Shown piece by piece: positions 1-12,924 of a DNA stretch of 51,565 bases (position 1 is its first letter; the number at the start of each line of letters is the position of its first letter). The DNA is from Saprolegnia diclina VS20 (taxonomy: Eukaryota > Oomycota > Saprolegniomycetes > Saprolegniales > Saprolegniaceae). The notes beneath the pieces are model-generated. The model searched no databases, was not told the DNA's origin, and saw only the letters and a list, made by a program, of their open reading frames with translations. Position numbers and translations under genes: made by a program. The stretch is taken from the NCBI RefSeq assembly GCF_000281045.1, contig NW_008246105.1, positions 355,765 to 407,329 on the forward strand, given 5' to 3'.

Positions 1-1159
1 CTATCGACTGTCGACGGTGAAAATCGTGTGCCCGAGGTCCTTCTTTTGTCACGCATTCAAAAGCCACAGGACGTTGGCTCACCAGGTAAGCTCTTGTCAA
101 TGCCGAGGATCGCTATGTCCTCATGTACAGCATGTAATTGCTATGGTCTACGTCGTCGAGGACCGCAGACACATCGAGCACGACCGGTGAGGTACCAGTA
201 ACGCTTTGAGCAGCGTCGCAGCCATCGCGCACCGGCGCAGAAGAGGGTCGCGGGGTTGTCGCTCCAGCACTGGATGGTAGCTCCCGACGTCGGGGCAGCT
301 CAGACCTCAGCCATCGGTGCTGTAGCGGTAGAAAGGTCACTGCTTACGTTGGTCGTTTATGCGCACTGAGCGCTGTAATCGATCTGCCCGGACAAACGGC
401 TTCAACGACAACCCGCTGCGAACGTCTGTCGCCTCATATCTGTTGCTGGATCCAGGTAGCAAGCAATCGGCATGGCTCGCTGTACCCGCTTGCATCGGTT
501 GCACCGTCTTGTCTCGAATGAAGATCCGCGAGAGAGATGATCGTGCGCTGCGCCTTTTTCCTTGGTCGGACACGCGCGTCTGGCAGCTTGTTTGTCAGCC
601 TCAATGGCGCGACGTCGAAGATTTTCCGAGCCGATCGCGCACAGTACACGTCCAAGCGCGAGACGAATAGCCCGACTGGTGATGAGCACATCAAAGCACA
701 TATTGGGAAGTTACGGTAACGTCAAAATTCATGACAAAGTGGACCACAGTGTCCCACTCGGTTCCTGTCTCCAGCTTCTTGTGCGCCGTGGTAGGATAGC
801 AAGTACGAGGCTCCAAGTTTCACTCTGGTCACAACGTCCAAGCGGCTCGGTCGTGGTGTTGGTCCACGCACAGGAAAATGAGTTGCGACAGGGCGTCGTG
901 ATAACACATACAGCCCTCATGCACGTCGTGAGATGTTTGTGAGATTGCACACTGCACGCGCCTCTTTCTGCACGGTGAAGCGTCCTGTGAGTTGTATGTT
1001 GAAGTTGACTGGGCCGCCATGGGCCCCCTTCTGTGGCGGAGGCGGTGTGGTCGTGTGCATGAAGCACTCGGGGAATAAGTATGGTTTCTTACGATGACCG
1101 CGGTCGGCGGCCAAGCGAGAGAATAATAATAAATACTATGACTAACACTACGATCGCGT
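1..1159. other. No gene supported
   Basis: Open frames here are short, overlap on several strands and lack the strong G/C third-position bias of the real genes in this window. I see no domain, RNA gene or repeat family. The last 60 bases, with AATAATAATAAA near 1122-1133, probably form the 3' end region of the minus-strand gene that follows. Confidence 0.5.
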
Positions 1160-1624
1160 CTACTCTTCCTTCTTGCTCTCCGTGATCGGACGCAGCGGGT
1201 ACTCGTTCCAGCGCGGGCGGCGCTTGTTGCGCACCATGTGCATCGTCATCGGGATCATCTTGCCCGACACGAGTGCGGACGTCGCGCGGGTCTCCTTGTA
1301 GCAGTCGGGGATCTCGACCACCGGGTGGTGCTTCTTCATGAGCGTGTTGAGCTTGCGCACAAACTTGTTTTGGTCGCCGTGGACAAGAATGTCGTGTTGG
1401 ATCAAGAGCTCCTTGAAGAGACGCAGCTTGGTGTCAATGTCGTCGTCCGACGAGTCGGAGAACGAGTTGGACTTGTGCGGCACGCGGGGGCTCATTTCAC
1501 TCTCGCTCGCCGTCTCGTCGTGGTCCATCGGGACCGAGAGGGCCTTCTTGCGGCCAAAGAGCTTGCCCTTGGGCTTTTGCTCGTCGACGTCGTGACGGAA
1601 GATCTTCTTGAGGTTGATGCCCAT
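1160..1624 (-). CDS. Hypothetical basic protein, 154 aa
   Basis: An uninterrupted 154-residue frame with the G/C-ending codons typical of genes here. The start is the Met of MGINLKKIF at 1624; the frame continues upstream but loses codon bias. The N-terminal 30 residues are rich in Lys/Arg, followed by an acidic and Ser-rich stretch (residues 37-70, with SFSDSSDDDID) and a conserved-looking C-terminal half with a probable helix (about 70-100) and the motif RPRWNEYPLRP near the end. I recognise no family. Gly2 followed by a basic cluster would allow membrane association, but residue 6 is Lys instead of the Ser/Thr that N-myristoyltransferase prefers. CCAAT boxes lie upstream at 1840-1844 and 1933-1937. 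Existence as a gene is likely; function is unknown. Confidence 0.6.
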   Translation of the reverse strand: MGINLKKIFRHDVDEQKPKGKLFGRKKALSVPMDHDETASESEMSPRVPHKSNSFSDSSDDDIDTKLRLFKELLIQHDILVHGDQNKFVRKLNTLMKKHHPVVEIPDCYKETRATSALVSGKMIPMTMHMVRNKRRPRWNEYPLRPITESKKEE

Positions 1625-1839
1625 GGCGGTGTGCACTTTGGTGAAGTGGGCGAATCGGGAAATGGTTCTGGCAACTGACGGCCGCAGCGATGCATAAAAG
1701 AGATGGGTGGTGATGTTTGTGCAGCACAACTCGAAGCTGCTGCATGCGACATGCACTGGCGCGTCTAGGTTCCTTGTCACATTTTTTCGAATCTCGCACA
1801 GCAATTAGCCAAAATAGAATGACCACGCAGTCTATTTGG

Positions 1840-1937
1840 CCAATGAAATTGCTGCTGTCGCCGGCGTGGCCAAGGCATACAAATTCCAAGAGAGTCGTGC
1901 AGCCACCAAATGGCGCCCGTCCAGCGCGCGCGCCAAT
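1840..1937. promoter_or_regulatory. CCAAT boxes upstream of the 1160-1624 gene
   Basis: Two CCAAT pentamers (1840-1844 and 1933-1937), both in the context GGCCAATGA or CGCCAATGA, lie 215-315 bases upstream of the start of the minus-strand hypothetical gene. The same GCCAAT/ATTGGC context recurs upstream of other genes in this window. Binding by NF-Y is inferred from the motif alone. Confidence 0.35.
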
Positions 1938-3395
1938 GACGCAAACTGCACATCCCCATTTTATCTTGCAAAATGTATTGGACGCCCGCGACCGAATCTG
2001 GCCCCGTCGACGGTACACGCGACACCTTTTGTCCCAACCCTTTTTCCCACTTTATCCCAGACCGTTTGTTTTGCCCCATCCCTTCCCAATACAGGAAGGA
2101 CTTGGTTCGCGAGTAAATCCCATTTCGGGCGAGCAATTGCCCACGAAGGGTGAAGGTGATGGAAGATTCTCCTGGCATATCAGAAGGTGAGTATACCATA
2201 CAAGACGAGGGCTGCTCTTGGCGTTACTTCAACAAGTGCAAAGATCAAGTAGGGCCGATTACACCCCCTTCTGCGCACGGCACCAGCAGTGTGGTACTGG
2301 TACTGTACTTCAATGTGGCAGTCGCAGTCGATGAAGCCGTCAAGGGCCAACAAAGCTTTGGCAAAACGCAGGAGACAGCAGCAAACGCGGTGAGCGAGCA
2401 CACTGACAGCGCCCAGCCACCCGTTGAGCCCTTGGCAGTAACACCAGGCGGAGCCTCGCCTTTGCGGAAACTGGACTTCCACGTGGCGTCCTGCAACGTG
2501 GACAGTGACACGGTGTCTGGTTGTTGGCGCAGCGCCAAAGAGCGGTGCGCTCGGCGCGGAAGTGATGGAGGAAAGACAATAGAGGTCGCTCTCTTCAAGC
2601 ACGTCGCATTCGACGATGGACGAGAAGCTTCTTTGGGCGCCGGGCGATGCCAGAGTGACACAAAAGGACAGTTTGACCATGATCACCACAAGCCATTAAG
2701 CGGCCATTGCGCTGCAACGCGTGCGCCAAGGCACGCAGACCAGGTACTTGAAATGATGTACGCGCTACCGGGCTCACGTTAGGCCCTTTTGAGCCAAAAC
2801 CGAGCAAGGAGTCGATTTACCGTGCGTGAACCTTGGATGTGGATGCACCGTGTCGTTTTTAGCTGCAAGTGCGCATCCTGGCGGTGGTTGATCGAAGCGC
2901 CAGCTGGACGCTCGATCTCCTTCGATCCCCTTCGGAGAGGAGAGCGTACTTGGTTGTCGAACGACCTGCGTCACTTGCCCGAGCCGGGTGCAAGTTTGAA
3001 CTTGCAAAAGTCTCTCACTGAGAGACTTTTCGGAACCTGGATTGCAGTCAAATGGAGGCTGAATGGTCCTCGCCACGCTGTCCATCGTGCTGCAAACGGA
3101 GCACGGCAAGGATCTTTTGGTAGAAAGAGCTACCGGTAGGGTAGTTTGAGATCGGCGCTTCTATCGACCCAAAGTCTTCTGGGTTTAATCAATGGACACC
3201 TTGGTTCCCCATTGTCAGTGTCACTAGGCTCTTCATACAATCATAGTATCGCCACCTCACAGTCGCAAGGTGCCTTTGCTCAACAAGCGCTGAATGCCGC
3301 CCCTTTTTCACCGTGTTGTATTTCGAACCAAACGCATAGCTGTAGGCGTCGGTGGACCAGATGTATGTACACATTTTCACAATTACATAGTCGAC
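1938..3395. other. Intergenic, no gene supported; weak frames near 2159-2782 and 2180-2683
   Basis: A plus-strand frame from 2159 to 2782 and a Cys-rich minus-strand frame from 2683 to 2180 overlap here. Neither has the codon bias of the neighbouring genes nor a recognisable domain; the minus one is the slightly better candidate, at perhaps 0.2 probability. The stretch also holds a pair of adjoining palindromes at 2990-3030. Confidence 0.4.
2990..3030. repeat. Two abutting palindromes
   Basis: A 16-bp inverted repeat (arms GCAAGTT and AACTTGC, 2990-3005) is followed at once by a 25-bp perfect one (AAAAGTCTCTCA at 3006-3017, a single C, TGAGAGACTTTT at 3019-3030). The second could form a tight hairpin. 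It lies about 370 bp beyond the stop codon of the CFAP47-like gene, so it could be a terminator-like or 3'-processing structure, or a protein-binding site. Confidence 0.6.
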
Positions 3396-6300
3396 TTAGG
3401 ATTTACGGGACGACTTGAAGAGCTTTCGCCGCGCGTTCGGCGGGCTAGTCTTTTTGGCGCTGCTCAGCGTCGACTTTGCCGGCACAAAGATCTTGGCCTC
3501 GCCCGTCGGCGCCTTGTACTCGGGGTGTGTGCCCTTGACGTTGAACGTCCATTGCATCTCGTCCGTGAGGATCACGAGCTGGCCCGAGCACATCTTGCCA
3601 TAGCCCGTCGGCGTAAACGCAATCGAAAACGACGTGCCTTCGGTCCCATACGGCGCCAAGATGCCCTCCACCGGGTAGACCTAGTCGTTTTGTCGATACC
3701 ATCCTGACATTCGGTCTCGCACCGTGAACGCCTGGGACGAGCCCGCCGTGAACTCGGCCTGGAACGGCGCGGGCTCGCGGAACTGGTTGGTGAGCTTGAA
3801 CGCGACCGAAGACGTCTGGTTGAGCGCCGACTCGATCGTGAGCATGTCATCCACCACCGGGTCGGACGCGTCCAAGTGCACGTCAAAGCGCCACATGCCG
3901 CCAGAGCGCTTCTTGACAATGAGCCCGACGGCGAGGCGAATGGGTTTGAGCGGATCGAACCGCACCTACCGCGACACCACGTCCGTTTATATAAAGACAA
4001 CTTGTCTTCGAAGCGTACAAGGTAGACGAGCGGGTCCGTGACATTCGCGATGCGGTCCACGACCGGCGTCACTTTGAGCGTGCGCTCGACGACCCGCGCA
4101 TGGGGCTCGGGAATGTCCCACTCGACCGTAAAGCGCTCGTCTGGCGACACCTTTTCGAGCGCCAGCAGCTCCAGCGACAGCGTCTTCTCGACCGACTCGC
4201 GCGCGCGACACACAAACGAGTAGGCTTTGGGGTGCACGGGCGCGGCCGCAATGCCCTAGAGTTAGTGTATCAAGTTTGTATCAACCAGCTCGAAGGATGG
4301 TACGCGGATCGGATAGACCCACTCGAGCTCCGTGTCGCCTTTGATGATGATGTGCGCGCCGGCCTCGGACACGTACTTGGGCAAGAACGAGATGGGCACT
4401 TGCAGCGTGCCAAAGCCCTCGAGGAGCACATGGGGCTTCTTGAGGAGGATGTCAAACACGGGCGGCCGCACGGGGGCCGGCGGGCGGTGTCGCTGGCGGC
4501 TCGGATTCGCCGTCGTGCCGGCAACGCTGTTGCTCGTGCTCGGCACCTTGTCACTACTCCACCATCCTCGTTGAAGAAGAGTGAGTATACGCAGCGAGTT
4601 GACCTTTTCGTTACGAGCGGTGGGTTGCCATCATCGATCGTCGGGTCGAGCTGCACCATGGTGACTTCAACGGTGAGCGCGTCAGGGAACGGGTTACGAA
4701 AAGCAAAGAGCGAGCTCGCGGCTTCGCCAACGGTCGCGTGCACCTACAGTCCGCTCGTCTTTGCCTCTCTTCCCACACCCGTACCAGCGTCGTCTTCATC
4801 AAGCTCGGCGGCTTGCCTTTGCCCTGGACCATGTACTCCCACGCACCAACGTCCGGGTTGCGGAACGTAATGTCAGCGCACTCAAACTCCGAGAGACTCG
4901 ACGGCGTGTAGTCGAGGATCGCCGTGTATGTACTAAACGGCTTGACGACGATGTCCATGTCGCGGATGCGGTAGTTGCGCGTGTTGCTCAGTTGCACATC
5001 GAGCGAGAACGTACTGTCCATGGGGTTGACGATCGAAATCGGCTGCGAACACACGTCGCCGACCGCGCACGACATGTCTTCGAGCTGCGTCGGCGGCGCA
5101 GGCGTCGCGTGAAGCGCGAGCACATAGGAAAATTCGCCCACGTCTTCGTTCGTAAAGCCGATGGACCCGACAGTGCTGCCGGCGACGAGCGGGCAGTAGA
5201 GCAGCTGGTAGATGCCCGTCTCTTCCGCGTCCAAGCGAAACTCGCTCGGGCCGTAGAGACCCGCGCCGACAAGGCGAATCGTGAACGTCACGGCGTGCGA
5301 GAGCGGATTCTGGAGGCTGATCTCCATACCGACGGCGGACCGGACAGCCGCGTGCATCTCGAGCGTCGCCTCGGGCTCGGGCGCCGCGACGCTCGCTTCG
5401 ATCGTGTACCACGAGTACTCGCCCGTGCGGGTGTTGGTAAACGTGATGCTGCCAAAGTACGAACCACCGAGGAGCGGGCTAAAGAGAAGCTTGTACTGCG
5501 CAGTCGAGTTGGGGCCGTCGAGGACGATGGTCGGAGCCCCCCCGACGTACGGCAGGTCCGATTCGACGCTGAACGATGTCGGCCCTGGCGGGTCGTACCG
5601 ATACGTCTGCACGTCAAACTCGTGCGCGACGCTTTGCCGCGCGACGCACGAAAGCACAACGTGCTGCACCGCGAGGGGCTCTTCGCCGACACCCCCGAGC
5701 ATAAACTCGAACGATTGCTCCGTCTTGGGATTGGTGAGGACAAGGCTGCCATTCTCGGTCACGAGCCACTGCGGCTTGAAGATGAGCGCAAAGTTGGCGG
5801 TCTTGCCTGCTGGCACGACAAGCGTCGACGCGCCGGAGAAGACGCCTTGGGTCCTACGAGCTCCCATATCGATTCAGGAAGAAGCGGGAATCTTGGGTGT
5901 ACCCGCTGAGCGTCGCGCGGAGGGTCCATGCTTCGTCCGTCGGGTTGATAATTGGGATCTCTTGGGTAATGGTCTGTCGCGCCGGAGCGGAAAATTCGAG
6001 CGTCGTCTTGACGCCGGCGTCGTTGACTTTGGCGAGAATCTCGTAGACGCGGATGTCGCTGCCGCAGTTGGCCGTCGACCGGAGGAGGAGCTTGCACGCG
6101 TAGAGGCCGGCGCCGCGCGGCTGAAAGTCGAACGCCACTGAATTGAGCGACGGGTGCGGCAGCGTTCCGGCGCTGTTGCGGGGCGTGCTGAGCTTGGCTT
6201 GGGCCGGCGTCGCGGCGGCGTTGGCGGCCGTATTGCTGCTGGCGCGCTTTTCGTTCTCGAGCGCGCTGTTGCTCGCCGGCTTGAGCACAATGTCGGTGGA

Positions 6301-9300
6301 CGAGAGCACGTAGTAGGGCGAGTTGACTTCAATGTGAAAGTTGGTGTGGTGTGCGTCCTCGCACTTCTTGAGCGACTCGCGTAGCTTGGCCTTGAGAATG
6401 CCCTGGAAGCGGTCGATGATGCACGCCACCGCCTTGGTCAGGAGTGGGTTCTTGGCCGGCACAGTGAGCTCCTTGAGCAAATGCGGCTTGTTCTCGCAAG
6501 TAAACTCGAGGGTCTCGAGCACGGGCGGCAAGTGGGCGGTGCACTGGACTTCGTACATGAACTCGCCGACGTTCTCATCGAGGAAGAGCAGCTGGCATTT
6601 GTACGTGCCGGGCTGCAGCGGAATGAACTCGACTTTGATGGACGTGGATGCGTCTTTTCGAATCGCAATCGTGTCGGTGGTCACTTCGGGGAGGAAGAAC
6701 GGCAGCTGTGCGTCCATGCAGCCGTCGTCGCTGCTCATTTTCGAGAGGATCGTGGTCGCGCTCGCATCGTGGCGGGCCGGCGCTTGCTGCAGCACCGAGA
6801 GCTTGTAGACGCCGTTGACAGGAAACTGATTCTCAATCACGATCTCTTCGAGCTTGCGGTCGTACAACGTCGTGTCAAACTGGTAGACGCGGACCGGCTT
6901 CCTCGAGTAAATGTTGGACTCGAGCAAAAACACCATGGTCGCTGCGCAGGACGGACCGTCGCGCACGGACCGGAACGTCAAGCGAGCAGTCACCGTGCGG
7001 GTAAACTTGGGCTTGAGGTCCACGACGAACGTCGCGCTCTTCTCTGGCTCGAGCGTGAGGGTGTGGGCGGAAATGCTAAACTCGCGCACTTGGCCTTCGA
7101 GAAAGACGTCGTACACGATGGTCTTCTTGCTCGGGTTCTTGAGCTCAATGCTCTTGGTGATCGTTTGGCCCAAAATGCCCTTGAACTCGATCGTGGTTTT
7201 CGGGATGAACTGCGGCACGTTCTGGTACAGGTGCAAGACGAGCAAGACCGTCGACGGCAGCGAGAGCGAGCAGAGGAGGTCGGGCGCGAGGCCGTAGTCC
7301 AAGCCCAGGAGACTGAGCGCGTTGCGCAACGACGACGCGTTCTCGAGCACGTGCTCGGGCGTCGTTGGGTTGCGGTGGAAGCCGTAGAGAGGCCCGGCCT
7401 CGGCGGCCAGCGACGGTACGTGCGATATAAGAACGTAGGACAGAACGACGCAGTCGCGGAGGTCGGTCTCCAAGTCGACAATGAGCCGGGGCTCGGACAC
7501 GGTGGCCGCGCGCTTGGCGTGGTGGAGCAGCCACTGGATGAGCACCATCTCGGATTCGCTGTAGACATTGCTTTTCGTGCAGTCGCGCGTCTAGATTATC
7601 GCATGCGAATTCATACTAGCGTTACAAGTGGCGTCGGTGTACCATGACGGCGAGCGGCTTGAGCGCCGTCGCGGCCTCAATGCCCGGGAGGTTCTGGAAC
7701 GACTTCATCGAGATCCGAAAGAGCACAAAGCACTTGATAACTTGATAGACGATTTTGAGCCACACGTGGACGCTGACGCGGGCATAGTCCTTCTCGAGCG
7801 TCGCCCGGCGGTTGATGCTCGAGTGCGCCGAGTGCGTCGACCCGTCGTCTTCCATCCAGCGAATGTACATGTCTTGGTCGAGGAGCTGCTCGGGACGAAG
7901 GTCGTTCAGGAGCGCGCCGTAGCTCTTGAGGAACCGGAGCAGCTCCGTGTACTGGCCCATGAGCTGCTGCAACTGCTCTTTCTTGAGCCCCGAGACACTC
8001 TTGAGTCGCCCGGGCACGCTTTTGCCACATACAACGTCGAGCATCTCGTAGACGGGCCGGCCGGCCGCCGAGACCTACAGTTGTCGTTGGGACACGTTCT
8101 TTCACACGACAATACTGTACAATGTCATGCGGAAACGACACGATCGGGGTCTTGAGAATGTTCATGTTGAGCCATTTCACGAGGAGCGTGATTTCTTCCG
8201 GGCGGAGCTCGTGCAACGACGGCGCATGGTACAGCTTCCCACTCACGTCCACGTACCCTCCGGGGGCGGGGGCCGTGTCGCCGACGGGGGCGGCGGAGAC
8301 GCCTTTGACAGCGCGCTTCTTGCTCACGGCGGGCGTCACTTGTCGCTTCATCGGACTCACCGGCTCTTTGAGCGGCGCGGCGGCAGCGGCCGTGCGCTTG
8401 GCGAGTAGTTTGAGTTGCGTTTTTTCGAGAAAGTAGATGGGGTGACGCGCCTCCATGTCCGTGTAGAAGACGTACTCGGCGCGGTGCGCGTCGATAAACG
8501 CGGCGTTGGTGAGCACGCAGTTGTCGGTCGAACCGCTCAGCGCCAGGTCAAACTCGTTTCCTTCGGCGTCAAAGAACTCGAGCTTGGCGTTGAACGCGAT
8601 CGACTTGAGACTGCAAAACGACACGTCGACCTGAATGCGCGGGTTGGCGATCCCGATCGCCTTGCCGTCCGGAAACGTCACGGTGATGGGCACGCGGTTG
8701 AGGTCGATCGGAAGCCGATAGCTCAGGTCCAAGTTGTCATACCTACCACACGGATTTGTATCAATCTTTCAAAAGATATGTACCCGGTGCTGGTCACGAA
8801 GAAGGACGCCGACGACGCGACACCGAGCGGGACGGGCGGCAAGTCGATGCGCGGCACCGAGAAGCTCAGGTGCGGGTGGATGCCTTGACCGACCATCGTC
8901 AGCGTCAAGTAGGGTAAATCGTCCAGAAGCACGGGAATGTCGGCCGTGTACGCCTCGGCTTCGACCGGAAGAAAGCTGGCGCGCACGGTGCACTTGTCGC
9001 CGGCCGCGAGCTCGCCCGACTAGCCAGTGCCGCATCGCAAGAGTCCCTCAAAGAAGCGGCATATGCAAATACGTACCGACGGCGCAATGTGAAACACCGA
9101 GGGACTTGACCGCATGAGAGTCGTCAGGTCCATGTGCCATTTGATCGTGTTCGGGTCGTCGTTGGTTAAAACGAGCGACACCGAATACGGAATCTTGCGC
9201 GCATTGTCGGTCGCGACCACGCGCTTCTCAAAGTCGAGCGTCGTCGAAGAGAAGAGCAGCCGCGGCTTGAGCCCTGTGGCCGTCACGACGCGGTCGAACG

Positions 9301-12300
9301 GGTCGCTGCGCACTAAGAGGCCTTCGAATTGCATCGGAAACGGAAACGCGTGCGACGCTATGACGTCGGGCAGAAACGTGAGCTCGAGCGCCACGGACGC
9401 CTCCGGTGGCAGCACGAGGCGCCAGTTGCGCGTCGGCGTCGCGTCAGATAGTGGGTCGAGCGGCCCAAACACGCCATGGACGTCGTCAATGCTCGGGTTG
9501 AGCGACTGGGGCATCACGACGTTGAACTCGGGCGTCTTCTCAAACAGGAGCTCGAGATGCGCTGGTACGAGGCTGCGGTTCGCGAGTTGGAGCGCCCTCG
9601 TTGCGTGCACGCCCAGCGTGAGCCCGCCAAACGCAAAGCTCTCGAGCGGCGACTCAAACTCAACCTTGGGTACGACAACGTCGGCTGAAATCGGTATCCG
9701 AATCGTGCGGCCACCGCGAATACGAACGACGAGGTTGACGCTACTGCCACGTCAGACGCTACTGTACAGCAACAGCAAATTACTTTTCAAGGACGAGCGG
9801 CCGGCGCACGTCGAGGCCCAAGAGGAGCTCGGTCGTGTCGGACGGGAGGAGACAGGCTTCTGCTGGCTTGATGCTCACGCCGTTGGTCGCAGGTTCAACC
9901 TCCGCATAGTAGACTGTCGGCGCGACCGCGTTTTGGTTGAGGAGCAGCAGTCGCTTCTCCTTGGGAATGCCCGCGGTCGTCGCGCCAAAGTCGATTTTCT
10001 TGTCTTTGATGACGCACTTTGGCTCTGGGAGGTGTCCAACGCAGTGAATTTGGTTGGTTTTGCCTACCGACAAGTCAGCGACCTCGAAGGAACGGTGTTG
10101 AATCTACCGCCGTCGACAAGGACGCAGAGGGTGGCTTGATTCGGGACGCCAAAGCGCGGCGCAAACGTGACGCGGACGCTCGCCGTGCCCCCGGCGGCGA
10201 TCGCGCCGGCGACGGGGGTGACTTCAAACGCGCACTGGTCGGCGGCCTCGGGCACCCAGCGGTAGTGCGCTTCCGAGTTGCCAGGGTTCTTGACCTGCAC
10301 CGTCGACGAGACCGTGGGCGAGAGGTCGGATGCGTCAAAGGCAAATTCGAGGACAGGTGTCGAGAGCTCGACGCAGATCGGGACGACTTCGGCCACAATG
10401 AGCAGTTTGAACGAGTGCTGGCCGTTGACCGAGTACTGGACGTACTTTTGAAACACCTGCTCGGCGCGCGAGAAGAAGGTCAAGTCAAAGCCCGCGACGG
10501 CGCCGGCCGGGACCACTTGGCTCATCGGCGATGTTTGGTGGAGCTCTTCGTGGTCGTTGTTGAAGTGCAGGGCCACGAGAATGTTGTGCGGCAGGTCGTT
10601 CGTGACGCTAAATGATTTCTTCGAGACCGAGTGGACGCACACAAGGCCAAAATGAATCGTTTTCGGACCTAATGCGATAGTTATAGGGCTGGAAGAGGCT
10701 ATAGAATCGTACCCGCGACAATGAGCTTGAGCTGCTCGGACGTCAACGTCGTCGCACAGTCCTTGACTTCAGCCTGCGTCACGGGTGCCGCCTTGAACTT
10801 GCGCTTGATGAGTTTGTTTTCGTCAAACGCGGGGTTGGCGGCCGCGACGCCGCGCCGACTGTTCTGCTCCGACTGCATCCACAGCGGTTCCGTGGCTTTG
10901 GGCAGCGGCAGATCCGGACCTTTGAGCCCGCCCTGGGGCGCCATGTCCAAGTCGGCAGCGTTCTGGTTGCTCGGTGCTGGCACGCTCTTGGCGAACCGGT
11001 CGTGCCGGAACTGCGTCAGTAGCTGGTTGTATGCATCGCGGTGGTGCGCGCGGTCGGCCAGTTCGTTGACGCAGTACGTCAAGTGGGTGTTGTTGGTGCC
11101 TTGAAACTCAAATTCGTCGACGGCCGCCGTGCCTTCTTTGGCGGCCACCTCGTACGGCGGCACGCGCTGGAACGACTTGGTCGGTTGCGTCTTCTGGAGC
11201 TTGACGTCGTCGTGCGTCATAAAGTTGAATTTCGGCCGAAAGTCCTGCGGCAGCGCATCCGGGCCACCGACCAGCGTCTTCGTCTTGGGCCCCATCGACG
11301 TCGCTGCGCCCGACACTGGAATCGGAATGTGGATCGACCCGTTTTGGATGCTCAGATCCAGTGCATTCTACGTCTATAGTCCAAACGGGGTAGAGACATG
11401 GAATTATGTACGCGGAAGCGGCCGAGCTGCGACGGCACAAAGCTCACGATGAGACTTTGCGACTGGAGCACATCGAGGCGACCGCGACTTGGCTGGACGC
11501 TGAAGTGCGCGAGCTTGGCGATCGCAAAGACGACGGGGAGCGTCGCTTGGTTCTTGACGCTCAAGAGCATGTCGACGCGCGCCCCGGCGGCACACTCGCC
11601 AAAGTCAAAGCACTCGGGCGAAATCGACACGTGCGGCGTCACCGCCTACGCCAGCGCGTCATCCATGCAACACTGGCCTTCGTATTCGTACCGTGCCCGA
11701 GATTTCAATTGTGATGTTTTGGTTGAGCTCGGCGCACTCGACGGACGCAAACGCGCGAAGTGGCCGCCCCTGCGCTTCGAGCGGGTTGTTCTCGGCCGCC
11801 AACGACGGACGCCGCAGTCGCTGCGAGAGCAGCATGCTCGGCTTGTACACGAACGACAAGAGCACGTGGCCATACGGCGGGATGTAGCCCTCGGCCGGCA
11901 TCGCCGTGAGCTCCTTCTTCTTTTCCTCATAGTCGCCGCCGTCGTCTTCGGGGCTCGCACTACATGACTCTCGTCACCTCCTACACTAGAGGTGGGAGCT
12001 ATCGTACATTTCATCGCCGGCTCGGAAAGGCCGGCCCGTGAGCGAGATGCCCGTCTGAAACCCCACCGGTTGTGGACCGTTGTTGCGCAAGACCGTGTCG
12101 ATCTGGCGCGTCTCGCCCGTGTAGAGCATGCCAAAGGGCAGCATCTTGACAGGTTCGTGGACGAGACCGTCGCTGCTCGGAAACACGAGCTCCATCGTAT
12201 GCTCCACGACGGTGGCGCTAATGTCGAGGAGCGCCTGCTTGCGGCCTTCGGTGATGCGGATCATCGCAATCGTGCGAAAGCTGCCGAGGTCCCGCGCCTG

Positions 12301-12924
12301 GAAGTCGACCTTGAGCTTCGCCTCGCACTGCGCGGGGATGACGCCGGCTTTCGGCGTGATGGTCAATGGCAGCCCGGCTTCGGTCTCGATTGAAAAGTGG
12401 GCTTCGCGCGCGCCGACGTTGGCGATGTTGACGTACTTGGCCGTGCGCTGGGATAAGACCACCATGCCGAGATCGATGAGCGAGTCGAAGCGCAGCGCGG
12501 GCGACGGCCGGCGCGCCACCTACAACACTGCAATATGAGCGCATGGAAACGGCAAAGTGAGAAAGGCCACCAAGGGAATCTCGATCGGCGCGCTGTTTTC
12601 AACGAGGATGAGCAGCTTGTCGTGGAGGTCGTCGTCGCAACTCTCGGGCAGCGCTTCGAGAAGGAACGACACGTCAAACTTGATGGCGAGGCCCGGCGAC
12701 AGCGTCCGCGTCGGGTTGGCCACGAGCGCCAAGTCTTGCTGGTCCAGAAGCACGCGAAAATGGCGCGAGGCTGGCCGCGTGAGCCGGAAGCGCACCGAGT
12801 ACCGGCTCGTGTTCTGGACGCTCAGCGCCACGAGGTAGCATGTCATGGCCTCGACGTTGGTAAACTCGATCGACGTCGGCGCGACTGTGACCATCGCCGC
12901 CCGCGACGCCGAGAGCGCTAGCAT
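3396..12924 (-). CDS. CFAP47: CFAP47-like cilia and flagella associated protein, 2909 aa, 18 exons
   Basis: Exons on the minus strand: 12924-12571, 12519-12008, 11959-11692, 11645-11412, 11367-10713, 10668-10108, 10063-9784, 9740-9077, 9019-8784, 8742-8121, 8074-7643, 7590-5903, 5853-4785, 4743-4604, 4553-4304, 4255-4019, 3965-3723, 3680-3396. They join to one frame with 17 introns of 41-57 nt. The protein is a chain of ASH/MSP-type beta-sandwich repeats. A calponin-homology domain follows residue 1606 (TKSNVYSESEMVLIQWLL opens it), and more ASH repeats run to the C-terminus. A linker unlike the repeats lies at about 475-670. A CH domain embedded among ASH repeats and a length near 2,900 match CFAP47 (human about 3,190 aa), which acts in the central apparatus region of motile flagella. 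HYDIN and DLEC1 also have ASH repeats but lack this arrangement. A flagellar role fits a zoospore-forming oomycete. The start Met (MLALSASRAAM) is the first in frame with the N-terminal ASH repeat. Confidence 0.85.

Noticed and set aside
2159-2782. A plus-strand 208-codon frame as a gene
   Set aside because: Third-position composition is unlike the real genes here, there is no domain, and another frame overlaps it on the minus strand.
4256-4285. A 30-nt intron near the 3' end of the CFAP47-like gene
   Set aside because: An upstream in-frame donor (GTACCA, intron 4256-4303, 48 nt) fits the length and donor type of the other introns equally well in frame.
7591-7625. A 35-nt intron before the CH domain
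   Set aside because: It would put the next exon in the wrong frame; the donor at 7642 (52 nt) gives the conserved TKSNVYSESEM reading.
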